This document shows positions 8,545 to 17,174 of a stretch of 64,000 nucleotides of DNA, piece by piece; position 1 is the first letter of the stretch; each line of letters opens with the position of its first letter. Both the position numbers and the translations under genes were made by a program. The stretch spans positions 496,001-560,000 of the forward strand of contig NZ_CP019645.1 in assembly GCF_001999985.1 (NCBI RefSeq). Reading direction: 5' to 3'. This DNA comes from Helicobacter bilis (GTDB lineage: Bacteria > Campylobacterota > Campylobacteria > Campylobacterales > Helicobacteraceae). Below the pieces are notes generated by a model. That model worked only from the letters and a program-made list of their open reading frames with translations, did not search any database and had not been told where the DNA came from.

Positions 8545-10410
8545 ATGGAACATACAATTACACCAGATAAACAAAGTGTCGAAAATTGTCTCAAGGGAAA
8601 AAACTACTATATAGATTTTTACCAAAGAGAGTATGTTTGGTCGAAACAAACCGCAGAAACTCTGCTTAATGATATATTCTATATGTTCGAACTTGGTTAC
8701 AATGAGCATAAAAATAGCGAAATCAGTGAAGAAATTATGGGAAAATATAATTGGTATTATCTAAATGTTTATATTACAAATAAAATACAAAGCAAAACTT
8801 ATATTGTAGATGGACAACAAAGACTATCGACGCTCACATTAATTGCCACAAAACTATATCATCTCTCTAAGCAATATAAAAATCTTGAGCATTTATCTAA
8901 ATTACTGGCTGAATGCATTTATAGCAACAATGGTTTTGGGACTAGCTATAATTTAGACAATGAAAAACGACATAGAATAATGGAAGCAATTTTTCGCGAG
9001 GAAAGCTTTGAATCCAAGTATGAAAATATCACAGAAAAAACACTTAATGAGCGATATAAAGATATATCGGATTATCTTAACAACAAATTTAAAAATTCTG
9101 ATGACAAAAAGTTAAATTTTTTTATCTTATATTTCCTTAAACGTTTGGTTTTGGTGGAATTGGCAATTAATCAAAATGATACGCCAATGATTTTTGAAGT
9201 CATAAATGATAGAGGGGAATCACTTAAGCCTTTTGAGATACTTAAAGGAAAATTGATTGGCACATTAAATAAAGATGATACCGAATATTTTTGTAAAATT
9301 TGGGAGGATTCTCTTAAAAATTTGCCCAAGAAAGAAGATGAATTTTTTATTGATTTAATTAAATCAAAGTTTGTTTTTAAAAGGAATTCAGATATTGAGA
9401 AAAATATTAATCAATCTTATCATAGATACATATTTGAAGATAATTCCATAGCACAAGGTTTGGGCTTTAAAATCAGTGGTAATAATTGCCACATTTTAAA
9501 TATTAAAAACTTCATTGAAAAAGAGATTAAATATTACGCAAAGTTATATTATAAAATTTGCAATAGCAACAATGAATTTTTAAAGTATTTAAATATAAAT
9601 GAGCTTACCGGACAATATCAAATCATTCTTGCTGCGTGTACTATGGAAGATGCGAATGAAGATCGTAAGATCGAAATTATAGCTAGGGAGTATGAAAGGC
9701 TATGGTTGCTTTTACATCTTAATGGTATTTATGATAGCAACGAGTTTCAAGAGATTTCTTATGAATTAAACAAGAAGTTAAAGGGTATTGAAATTGATCG
9801 GTATGAATGTATTTTTGATTCCATACTTCAAGAAACCTTCAAAGAGAAAAGGCAGGCAGATAAGATACAGTCATTGCTTGAATACGAAATATTTATAACA
9901 AAAGATTACGCAAATACAAATAAAAGATTATTGCGTTATCTATTTGCAAGAATAGAAAAATATATGTGTGAGCAAATCAAGATAAATCCTCAGAATGACA
10001 TTGAATACATCACAACAAAAACGGGAGACAAAACTGGCTATCATATTGAACACATTTTATCCCGCAATATAACTAATATAAAATTTTTTAGCAATGAAGA
10101 AGAATTTGACTCTCAACGCAATATTCTAGGTGGACTTTTATTGCTTAAGGATAAAATAAACATTTCATCGAGCAATGAAGAATATGAAGACAAGCTTAAA
10201 ACCTATAGTAATTCGCTTGTGTGGGGGCATACTCTCTGTGAAAGTTTTTATCATAAAACAAATCAATATTTTCTTGCTTTCAACGAACGATTAAAAAATG
10301 AAAAAGGGGTAAGTTTCAAGCCTTATGACAAATTCGATAAAACTGCTCTCAATGAACGATCGCGACTTTTATATGAACTTATAAAAGATATTTGGAATGT
10401 GGATAGATAA
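8545..10410 (+). CDS. GmrSD-like restriction protein (DUF262 plus DUF1524)
   Basis: A 621-residue single-chain protein of the GmrSD/BrxU type, modification-dependent (type IV) nucleases against phage DNA. Near the N-terminus it has the DUF262 sequence FYQREYVW and the nucleotide-binding YIVDGQQRLSTLTLI; FEVINDRGESLKPFEILK is a further DUF262 block. The C-terminal part carries the HNH-like DUF1524 motif HIEHILSRN followed by RNILGGLLLL. Both active-site blocks look intact, so it is likely functional. It starts 37 bases after ilvD, after AAGGA, and is much more AT-rich than ilvD, which suggests transfer. A methyltransferase stub follows, marking a defence hot spot. Confidence 0.85.
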   Translation: MEHTITPDKQSVENCLKGKNYYIDFYQREYVWSKQTAETLLNDIFYMFELGYNEHKNSEISEEIMGKYNWYYLNVYITNKIQSKTYIVDGQQRLSTLTLIATKLYHLSKQYKNLEHLSKLLAECIYSNNGFGTSYNLDNEKRHRIMEAIFREESFESKYENITEKTLNERYKDISDYLNNKFKNSDDKKLNFFILYFLKRLVLVELAINQNDTPMIFEVINDRGESLKPFEILKGKLIGTLNKDDTEYFCKIWEDSLKNLPKKEDEFFIDLIKSKFVFKRNSDIEKNINQSYHRYIFEDNSIAQGLGFKISGNNCHILNIKNFIEKEIKYYAKLYYKICNSNNEFLKYLNINELTGQYQIILAACTMEDANEDRKIEIIAREYERLWLLLHLNGIYDSNEFQEISYELNKKLKGIEIDRYECIFDSILQETFKEKRQADKIQSLLEYEIFITKDYANTNKRLLRYLFARIEKYMCEQIKINPQNDIEYITTKTGDKTGYHIEHILSRNITNIKFFSNEEEFDSQRNILGGLLLLKDKINISSSNEEYEDKLKTYSNSLVWGHTLCESFYHKTNQYFLAFNERLKNEKGVSFKPYDKFDKTALNERSRLLYELIKDIWNVDR

Positions 10411-10425
10411 TCAATTTTCCTATCG

Positions 10426-10459
10426 TTTCTGCAAATAAAATTATATTTACCTGCAGAAA
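10426..10459 (+). terminator. Inverted repeat after the DUF262 gene
   Basis: An 8-bp perfect inverted repeat, TTTCTGCA and TGCAGAAA, separated by 18 AT-rich bases, lies 16 bases after the stop codon and is followed by A/T-rich DNA. It could act as a weak terminator or mark a junction with the methyltransferase remnant. Confidence 0.3.
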
Positions 10460-10485
10460 AATATTTGCCAAATCGGTAAAATAAA

Positions 10486-10806
10486 ATGATCTACAAAATG
10501 GGGGGATGCGGGAGAGATTATCATAAAAGCGAAATGCCTCGCATTTATGTCAATACCAAAACACGCAATAAAAAGCCCTTTTTCTTACACTCTTGCAATG
10601 CTTATGATAGCTCTATTTTAGCGATTTTTCCAAAGTTTAAAGTGGATTCTACAATGCTACAAAAAATATGTGATAAGCTAAACAACACCGATTGGCAAGA
10701 GATTAGCTTTGTATATGATGGGCGGTTTCTTTTCTCACAAAGAAGCTTAGAAAATGTGATGTCAGATTCCAGCTTTAATGCATTGGGATCTGTGCCAATA
10801 AGATAG
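10486..10806 (+). pseudogene. C-terminal stub of an adenine DNA methyltransferase
   Basis: 106 residues resembling the last part of Helicobacter type II DNA methyltransferases: CGRDYHKSEMPRIYVN, FFLHSCNAYDSSILAIFPKF, then LNNTDWQEISFVYDGRFLFS. No S-adenosylmethionine-binding or catalytic (DPPY/NPPY) motif remains, so it cannot methylate alone. The ATG at the start is probably internal to the former gene. It points to deletion of an R-M system between the DUF262 gene and cdt. Confidence 0.55.
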
Positions 10807-10994
10807 TCCCCACCTAATCTTAATATTTATTTTGGCGTATGCAAAAGAATTGCTTATTGTTTTTGAGAAATCTTGTGGCATTTTACTAGATTTTATTTTT
10901 TTAATGTTACAGGATCTAACTTTAACCAGCAGTTTATTTACTACATAACAAATCTTAAATGAAACTCTATAAAAAACCAAAATCTATGAGATTC

Positions 10995-11546
10995 TTAAGG
11001 ATTAATCAGCATTGCATCTCGTATTGGCGGATTTATCAAAAAAAGATTATCTAAATCCACAGAAAAGAGACTATCTACATCACAAGGGCGGATTCCTATG
11101 CCTCTGCCTCTTGGAAGTTGTGGGTTATTAAACACTGTCATACATTCATTTTTATTCAACACAAAAGAGCGGATTTGCACCGCTGGTGTGGTGGTTGGGA
11201 TAATTGTATAAAGGGTTTCATACTTTTTTGATTTTAAGTCATCATTGCAGGATTTGCGTGTGAATAATCCGCTTTCAGCAATCGCTAAGCACATATCTTT
11301 TGTGCCAACTTGCACGAATTGCACTGCCCCAAGATGAAAATCTTTAAAAGGATCGTTTCTTAACATATCTTCAGTTAATGGAATATCGCGTATAACCCAA
11401 TTTCTATCTTTTCCAAAGCCCACAATATCACCCGAAAAGGCACTTCTTAGTGAAATCGGCGGTGTAAATTCCACAAAATCAGGTAAATCTGGATCTATCG
11501 CATAAACATTTATGACGCACATTAAAGCTATTAGTAATCTTTTCAT
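10995..11546 (-). CDS. cdtC: Cytolethal distending toxin subunit C
   Basis: Third gene of the cdt operon, 183 residues, with a signal peptide (cleavage near VYA). CdtC and CdtA are ricin-B-type lectin subunits that bind the host cell and deliver CdtB. The body shows the expected beta-trefoil features: GAVQFVQVGTKDMCLAI, paired cysteines, and an Arg-rich turn RGRGIGIRPC. It starts 14 bases after the cdtB stop. Identification rests on operon position and family resemblance; CdtC is the least conserved subunit. Confidence 0.88.
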   Translation of the reverse strand: MKRLLIALMCVINVYAIDPDLPDFVEFTPPISLRSAFSGDIVGFGKDRNWVIRDIPLTEDMLRNDPFKDFHLGAVQFVQVGTKDMCLAIAESGLFTRKSCNDDLKSKKYETLYTIIPTTTPAVQIRSFVLNKNECMTVFNNPQLPRGRGIGIRPCDVDSLFSVDLDNLFLINPPIRDAMLINP

Positions 11547-11560
11547 TACAATCCTTATGA

Positions 11561-12385
11561 TTAAAATTTCCCAAAACGCACAGGAAAGTGATCTGATGAC
11601 AGGTGCGATCTCACACTAGCAGCCATAAGTAATGCGGTAATTGCTGGTAAAGCCAACCTAGTCCTAGTCTCACTGGAGCTTCTGCCAACTATTGCATAAT
11701 CTAGGATTCTATTTGCCGCACCCATACTAAAATGTGTTGCAGAATTTTGCGTAACAATGCGTGTGTGATTTGTGATCCTTGTATCAAGCCCAGATAATAG
11801 ATTCGCAGGATCTCTATTAAAATCACCAGCAATGAGCCAATTTAAATTTGTGCGATTAAGAAAATTATCATGCACTGCTGTAACCAATGCTGTAGCATCG
11901 CCACCACCCCTTGCAAGAGCATGGATATTAAAAAACACATCATTGCCAAGCCGTATGCCAATCACAGGACGGGAAACTTCAGGTGCAATTGTGCTTTGTG
12001 AAATAACAAACACTTCATCAGCTTGTCTACCACTCACAATGGCGAGATTAACCCTTCTAGCACCAGCATCAATATTTGCATAATAGATAAAAACCGAGCG
12101 TGGTCTTGATCTAGTACCCAAATCCCAAACATACTCCTGAATAGGCGTTCCACCGGGCTGAATCATTCTGCCCGTTGGTCTTGCACTTGTAGGTACACTG
12201 CCGGCTTCTTGCACCATCAAAATATCCACAGGATTATCGCCGGTGATAAGCTGTCTTACACTGACATTCCATTTATTTTCAGTGCTAGCTGAAGAGCCTT
12301 GCAGATTCCAAGTGCCGACAACATAGTCCTCAATCTTTCCAAAAAGTAGGCTAAAACTAAAAAGCATAAGTATAATAACTTTCAT
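11561..12385 (-). CDS. cdtB: Cytolethal distending toxin subunit B (nuclease)
   Basis: The active subunit, a DNase-I-fold nuclease/phosphatase that enters the host nucleus and causes G2/M arrest. Catalytic motifs are all present: VGTWNLQGSSAS, VQEAG, FFNIHALARGGG (catalytic His), LIAGDFNRDP, and the final SSDHFPVRF Asp-His pair. The 274-residue length is typical, and residues 1-16 form the signal peptide. I chose the ATG of MKVIILML at 12385, which has AAGGAA 6 bases upstream. An in-frame ATG at 12406 lies inside the end of cdtA and lacks a ribosome site. Confidence 0.97.
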   Translation of the reverse strand: MKVIILMLFSFSLLFGKIEDYVVGTWNLQGSSASTENKWNVSVRQLITGDNPVDILMVQEAGSVPTSARPTGRMIQPGGTPIQEYVWDLGTRSRPRSVFIYYANIDAGARRVNLAIVSGRQADEVFVISQSTIAPEVSRPVIGIRLGNDVFFNIHALARGGGDATALVTAVHDNFLNRTNLNWLIAGDFNRDPANLLSGLDTRITNHTRIVTQNSATHFSMGAANRILDYAIVGRSSSETRTRLALPAITALLMAASVRSHLSSDHFPVRFGKF

Positions 12386-12395
12386 CAATATTCCT

Positions 12396-13118
12396 TTATT
12401 TGCCATCTACACTAAACACTACACCAGCATTTAAAGGTGGTGCGATGATAAACCATTGCTGATCGCTATTTAACTTACCACCTTTCACACAACTTGTAAG
12501 AAAAATGCTAAAAAATCTTGTCGCTTGATTGCTTGGGGTTTGCAAACATTGCTTAGTGGCGACATTTTGAATCTGCACGGCTTGATTATCAAAGAGATTG
12601 AAAGTCCATAATTGTGCAGGATCTTCCATATTGCAATATGTGTGAATCACGCCATTTCTATATGCACTTAAACAAGTGCCTTCTTTAGCATTTTGTATAG
12701 CAGCACTCCCATCAGCCTTATTAAAAATCCGCCAAATCCTAGCTCCACCGAAATCCTTACTATCTATGAGAGAATAGCCCCACACCCAATTCCCCACATT
12801 TAACGCCCAAAGCGTCAAAACCCCACCTTCAGGACTCATGATGGATAAAAGATCTGAAGTATAGCTTCTAGAATCACCATTAATGCCTAGCAAAGGCAAC
12901 TCTGTATGCTTTGTGGGCGTGTGATTACCTTTTCTATCTGTGTTGGGACGCATGAGTTTTTTAGATAGGTTGGGTCCTTGCACTAGGCTAACTTGCTTTT
13001 TAGAATTAGCTGGTGGTGTTGGGGAATTCCCAATGCCAAGTTCATAATCACTAGAAGCATAAGCGGCAGTAAGTAATGTGAAAGTCGATATGATAAGTAA
13101 AGTAAAAATCTTAGACAT
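12396..13118 (-). CDS. cdtA: Cytolethal distending toxin subunit A
   Basis: First gene of the toxin operon, 240 residues. It has a signal peptide (cleavage near YAS), a Pro/Asn-rich linker, then a ricin-B lectin domain with QxW-type repeats (EDPAQLWTFNL, SDQQWFI) and the aromatic patch VLTLWALNVGNWVWGYSL used for cell binding. With CdtC it forms the delivery part of the AB2 toxin. The stop lies 10 bases before the cdtB start, so the three genes are tightly coupled. A TAGGAATAGCT ribosome site precedes the ATG. No duplicate cdt genes are seen in the window. Confidence 0.93.
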   Translation of the reverse strand: MSKIFTLLIISTFTLLTAAYASSDYELGIGNSPTPPANSKKQVSLVQGPNLSKKLMRPNTDRKGNHTPTKHTELPLLGINGDSRSYTSDLLSIMSPEGGVLTLWALNVGNWVWGYSLIDSKDFGGARIWRIFNKADGSAAIQNAKEGTCLSAYRNGVIHTYCNMEDPAQLWTFNLFDNQAVQIQNVATKQCLQTPSNQATRFFSIFLTSCVKGGKLNSDQQWFIIAPPLNAGVVFSVDGK

Positions 13119-13739
13119 AGCTATTCCTAAGTGTATGTTGTAACTGCATCGTTAATATAATATCCACTAACTACGCATAAAGCGAATTATTGCCTCATTA
13201 TAAAAACCATTTTTGTGTGTAAATATACGATATGTAACATTATAATACGCAAAAGGTTGGGGCATAAGGATTTACATGCAAAGTTTAACTTTTAGAAATT
13301 CTGTGTATCGTAAGCAAACGCATGAGATTTATATATTATGTTATGCTAAAAAGTTACAAAACTAAACAGGTATCCTCTAAATTCAACACTCTCTTTTGCA
13401 ATGTGAGCTTGGCGATATTCTACGATATATTGTAACACTACTTCTCATTGACTGAATCTCGCTAGTGTTTTTTGTCCTCTAAATCAACCTATATTGCTCT
13501 ACCATGTCAATGTTTCTTTGCGTAGTAAAAGGGCATAATGTAGCACAACTCAGGATAAATGTCTTTTGCATGCCAAACATCTTTATCAATTCTAACAAAG
13601 TTGTTTCTTCTTAATTTACATAGTGTGCGGTGTGCGGAGAACACGACTGCAAATCTTTGCCCTTGAAGTTGCTATCGGCTAGGCAATGATGTGGATATGC
13701 CAAGGAAACTAGCAAAAAGTGTAACGGTGGAATAAAAAC
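13119..13739. other. 621-bp gap upstream of cdtA with one gene remnant
   Basis: Contains the presumed cdt promoter region next to cdtA (AT-rich, with TATTATATT on the minus strand). At about 13507-13620, minus strand, a short open stretch without a start codon reads RIDKDVWHAKDIYPELCYIM to a stop and looks like the tail of a deleted gene. I do not recognise it. Nothing else is seen. Confidence 0.35.
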
Positions 13740-14261
13740 TCAAACCTTGATAATCGCCTTATTATCTCTAATCTCTAACACCTGCACCCTATCGCCTTCT
13801 TTTAGTGGCGTGTTAGATTCTAATGTGCTAGATTCTAATCCATTAGAATCTAATGTAGGGGCTTTTTCATACGCCCACAATGTCCCTTTGAAATACACCA
13901 TTCCTTGCTGAATCTCACCCATACCGCCACCATTTTGCAGAGAATCTTCATAGACTTGTGAGCCTTTAAACCACAATTTTATGGGCTTTCTTAGCAAAAT
14001 AAGTGTAAGAAAAGCAAAAGCACAAATGCTTACCACCTGCCACGCATACACGCTCTCCACACTTCCACCTATGATGTTGCCAAAGCCCACAAATGCTTCA
14101 ATCCCCGCTGTGATACATAGCCCTAAACCGATGAAAAGCAAGAAAAATGAGCCAAAAAATATCTCCGCCACAATAAAGCCAAGCCCCAACCCCAGAAGTA
14201 TAATAATTGACACCTTTATATCCTTTGGTTTCTGTGTTCTCTCTTTTGTGAGACTAAACAA
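13740..14261 (-). CDS. NfeD-like membrane protein
   Basis: A 173-residue protein with three hydrophobic helices in residues 17-97 (VSIIILLGLGLGFIVAEIFF, LLFIGLGLCI, VVSICAFAFLTLILL). A short C-terminal OB-like beta domain ends LKEGDRVQVLEIRDNKAIIK. This matches short NfeD/YbbK proteins, which usually partner an SPFH/stomatin protein in membrane quality control. No SPFH gene is adjacent here. A Ser/Leu-rich linker carries repeated LESN/LDSN units written with the AGATTCT word. The start is uncertain: the first usable codon is TTG. Confidence 0.75.
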   Translation of the reverse strand: MFSLTKERTQKPKDIKVSIIILLGLGLGFIVAEIFFGSFFLLFIGLGLCITAGIEAFVGFGNIIGGSVESVYAWQVVSICAFAFLTLILLRKPIKLWFKGSQVYEDSLQNGGGMGEIQQGMVYFKGTLWAYEKAPTLDSNGLESSTLESNTPLKEGDRVQVLEIRDNKAIIKV

Positions 14262-14418
14262 GTGTTGAATATGTATGGTGCTTTTGGAAAATGCTCACTA
14301 AAGATTCCAATCACTGTACTTTCATGTAATTTATCCGCCTTGTTACTCAAAGCCACTAATCTTACTCGAAAAACATCTCCACAAAGAAGCTTAATTACAT
14401 TTTTCTCAGAATAAACCT
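14216..14418 (-). pseudogene. Possible remnant of an unknown gene
   Basis: An open frame without a start codon, overlapping the 5' end of the NfeD gene in another frame. It reads KLLCGDVFRVRLVALSNKAD and GIFSEHFPKAPYIF before a stop at 14216. Composition looks protein-like, but I do not recognise it and the support is weak. Confidence 0.2.
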
Positions 14419-14530
14419 ATCAATGATTATCATATTAAAGACTTAATAGAGATGTTGCCCACATTTATGATTCACAAAAATCTTTTTCAGCTACCAATCA
14501 GAGCGACAGGTAGTAAATCCAGAATCCATA

Positions 14531-15205
14531 TCACAAAAACTTCGGCGGTAATATACGCAAACCAAAGCTTACAAAATCAAGTCCGCCATAAAAAGCATTT
14601 CCATAAGTTGCATCAAGCTGCAACATATCTTGCACAAGCCATGTTCGCAGTCCCACTTGATACATAACTGGATCAAAACGACTATAATAGACTTCACCGA
14701 TAGCATACAAACGAGATACTATCTCTGTTTCTAAGCCCACACCAAGCGTATAGATTCCCTCCATAAGGCTTTGCAAATTATATCCCACATTCACATGCAA
14801 TGCAATCTTAGAATCTAAAAATAAAAAAGTAGCAGGGATATAGGCATATATCTCGTTTGCATTATCCGCCCCAAAGAGATAATTATGAATATTCCCAACC
14901 GCAATGCCAATGCCCCAATCTTTCTCATCAGCATCAACAAAAAGCTTTTTTAGCTGAAACTGCACAGAATTAGACTGCAATCCTATCATACCGCCAAGCG
15001 TGATTTCAGTCCCCCAAATAAGATTACAGCTAGGCAAACTCCATAGCTCACTATCACCTTGTGCGTGTATCTCAATCCATGTCTCCATTTGACAATGCCC
15101 TTTTGCCACAACCCTTGCATCATCGGTATTAAAAGGTCTTGCCGCATATAAACTCATCACATATATACATGGCAATATCAATAAAAATGCAACTTTTTTA
15201 AACAT
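14531..15205 (-). CDS. Probable outer-membrane beta-barrel protein
   Basis: About 224 residues. A signal peptide (FKKVAFLLILPCIYVMSLYA) is followed by RPFNTDDARVVAKGHCQMET, the opening common to a family of putative outer-membrane transporter-like barrels. Alternating aromatic strands follow, and the protein ends with a hydrophobic strand and Phe-Leu, close to the terminal-Phe rule for barrels. I chose the ATG at 15205, which starts directly at the signal peptide; an upstream codon at 15241 would add 12 non-signal residues. Substrate and role are unknown. Confidence 0.6.
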   Translation of the reverse strand: MFKKVAFLLILPCIYVMSLYAARPFNTDDARVVAKGHCQMETWIEIHAQGDSELWSLPSCNLIWGTEITLGGMIGLQSNSVQFQLKKLFVDADEKDWGIGIAVGNIHNYLFGADNANEIYAYIPATFLFLDSKIALHVNVGYNLQSLMEGIYTLGVGLETEIVSRLYAIGEVYYSRFDPVMYQVGLRTWLVQDMLQLDATYGNAFYGGLDFVSFGLRILPPKFL

Positions 15206-15319
15206 ATCTATATCGCTTTTTGTAGTTTTTAAACAACTCATTATAACAAAAAATATTTTTAGGATAGAATGCGAATTGTAACAAATATGTTAGGAATACG
15301 CAGTTAAAAAGGAAATGCA

Positions 15320-15532
15320 ATGTTTCAATATAAATTAATGCTATTTGGATTCCCAGATTTATGCAGGGATTATGATGATGTGTTGTTGCATTTAAAGCAA
15401 GTCCCACCACAAAGAGCAGTAACCGAAACGCTTGAGCAATGCTATCTTATTGATATGCAAACAGGACATAAATATGAGATTAGCTTTGATAATAAAGGGT
15501 TGTTTGTAAAAGATTTTAAAGAGAGAGAATGA
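15320..15532 (+). CDS. Small conserved-looking hypothetical protein
   Basis: 70 residues with an AAAAAGGAAATGCA ribosome site before ATG. The sequence is balanced and charged (RDYDDVLLHLKQ, IDMQTGHKYEISFDNKG), with no signal peptide or membrane helix, which suggests a small cytoplasmic folded protein. It is divergent from the barrel protein. I do not recognise the family. Confidence 0.55.
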   Translation: MFQYKLMLFGFPDLCRDYDDVLLHLKQVPPQRAVTETLEQCYLIDMQTGHKYEISFDNKGLFVKDFKERE

Positions 15533-15741
15533 GTATTTGAAATCTGACTGATTATATTCTAAGCGATAAAAAGTGGTTTAGAATCTTAGTATTATTGAAT
15601 TTTATAAATCTTTTTAAATCACATAATCTCTGGTGTATTAAACTATCTAAAGAGCAAAAAATAGCGTGTTTTTAAAATTTATTAAGCAATTCTGTATTTT
15701 TATATTACAATCTCAAGCATTTTACTTTTTAAGGGGTTTTT

Positions 15742-16118
15742 ATGAAATCTAGATTTGCAGTTTTTAGTGTTATATTTGCTTTGTTTTCAGTATTTTTTGT
15801 TGCGTGTTCTAATGCAGAGCCAAAAGATGTGGCAATATCGTTTTATAAAGCTGTAGCTAATGGTGATGAGAAAGGTGCGGTAAAACTCATACATATAGAA
15901 GATGAGAGTAAAAGAGATGAGTATGAGGGCAAAATCGCATTGATAGCAGGATTAAAAAAGGTGGTATAAAAGATATAGAGGTAACTGAAGAAAAGATTGA
16001 GGGCGATAAGGCAGAGATCACGCTAAAAGTTAGCTACAATAAGTCAGATAAGACTGAAACTAGAAAGGTTAAACTTGTAAGAGTTAATGGAACATGGATG
16101 ATAGGCGATTCAAAGTAG
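15742..16118 (+). pseudogene. DUF4878-like lipoprotein, split by a frameshift in an A-tract
   Basis: The N-terminal part has a lipoprotein signal with lipobox FVAC at residues 19-22, then PKDVAISFYKAVANGDEKGA, typical of DUF4878 lipoproteins. The frame stops at 15969. The next frame continues exactly as expected (GGIKDIEVTEEKIEGDKAEI, then LVRVNGTWMIGDSK) to a stop at 16118. The break is at a run of six A (15953-15959 region); seven would restore one 126-residue protein. Decay, phase variation and sequencing error are all possible. Confidence 0.65.
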
Positions 16119-16158
16119 TATATAAGTCTGCAATCTATCATATCGAAAAGATTAACCA

Positions 16159-16768
16159 TTGAAAACTAAGCTTTTAGTTATTATTATGCTTAGTATTATC
16201 CCTTTTAGTTTCATTTATTTTTATAACAAGCATGATGACTTCAAGGGCTTAAAGCTTGAGAATCTCGGCGATATTCCAGCCCTTGAGATAGGCGATATAA
16301 TCTTTAGATATGGTATCGGCGTAGATAGTGAGTTAATCGCAAAGGCTAGTGGTGGCAATCTAACACATGTAGGCATTATTGTATCACTCAATCCCATACA
16401 GATACTACATGCGAGCACAGAAGATAATCCAAAGTTAAAAAATCAAGTGATCCTTAGCAGTTTAGAAGAGTTTCTCTCACATGCGACAAATATCGCAATA
16501 AAACGCTATAAGCTAAGCCCAAATGACAAAAGCTATATTACAAAAACATATAGTCGCTATGTAGGTAAGGCTTTTGTTATAGAAGATAGATTCTACTGAC
16601 AAGCTCTATTGCACGACTTTAATCGAAGAGCTATTAAATCCGCTTGTAAATCTCCATGCAAGTTACTCTACACTTGATATTGCTGTGGTGCGATTAAAGA
16701 TTCTCTATCCTATTACATTGTTTAATGATGATAGATCTACTTTGATATATCAATATAAACCTTTGTGA
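16159..16768 (+). pseudogene. YiiX-type permuted NlpC/P60 hydrolase, frameshifted
   Basis: Begins at a TTG with an N-terminal membrane anchor or signal. It continues LEIGDIIFRYGIG and NLTHVGIIVS, the His-containing motif of YiiX/YebB-like papain-fold amidases, then HASTED. The catalytic Cys motif KLYCTTLIEELL lies in another frame after a stop at 16599. An indel near 16585 separates the two halves, and the second frame runs to 16768. The whole would be about 200 residues. It follows the broken lipoprotein by 40 bases and may have shared its operon. Confidence 0.6.
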
Positions 16769-16776
16769 TTAATGTA

Positions 16777-17028
16777 TTACATAAGGCTTTTTACCTTTAA
16801 ATCGCTAGATTCTAGAATATAAAAATCGTAACCAAAATTAACATATATTATATCAGGGTTGTCACACAGAACAGTAGAGACATCTGCAACCCACATCTTA
16901 TATAAACACATCAGAATTCCTTGTGGCATACTTATTCTGAACACACCCATACCTAATGCAACCTTGCTTTTTAGTATCTTACACAATCAACACGAAGCAA
17001 AGAAAATGCGTATAAGTATAGATTTCAT
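16777..17028 (-). pseudogene. Possible small exported protein with an internal stop
   Basis: From an ATG at 17028 the frame encodes MKSILIRIFFASC and then a TGA. The same frame continues for 69 codons (KILKSKVALGMGVFRI and DNPDIIYVNFGYDFYILES) to a stop. The N-terminus looks like a short signal. Either it is a gene with one nonsense change or the open frame is chance. No family recognised. Confidence 0.22.
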
Positions 17029-17174
17029 GCTTAAAATTTTAACTTGTCTTTATTTAATATGATAAATAGCAAAAACATATCATACCAAGAATGACATGCA
17101 ATTGCCAAACAACACTTAACAAAATTTTTGTATCATTCTAACCATGATATTTTAAGCTCACATAAAGGACATAT

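Noticed and set aside
16859..17062. 67-codon plus-strand frame before argH
   Set aside because: Its composition is not protein-like, it has no ribosome site, and it overlaps the minus-strand remnant.
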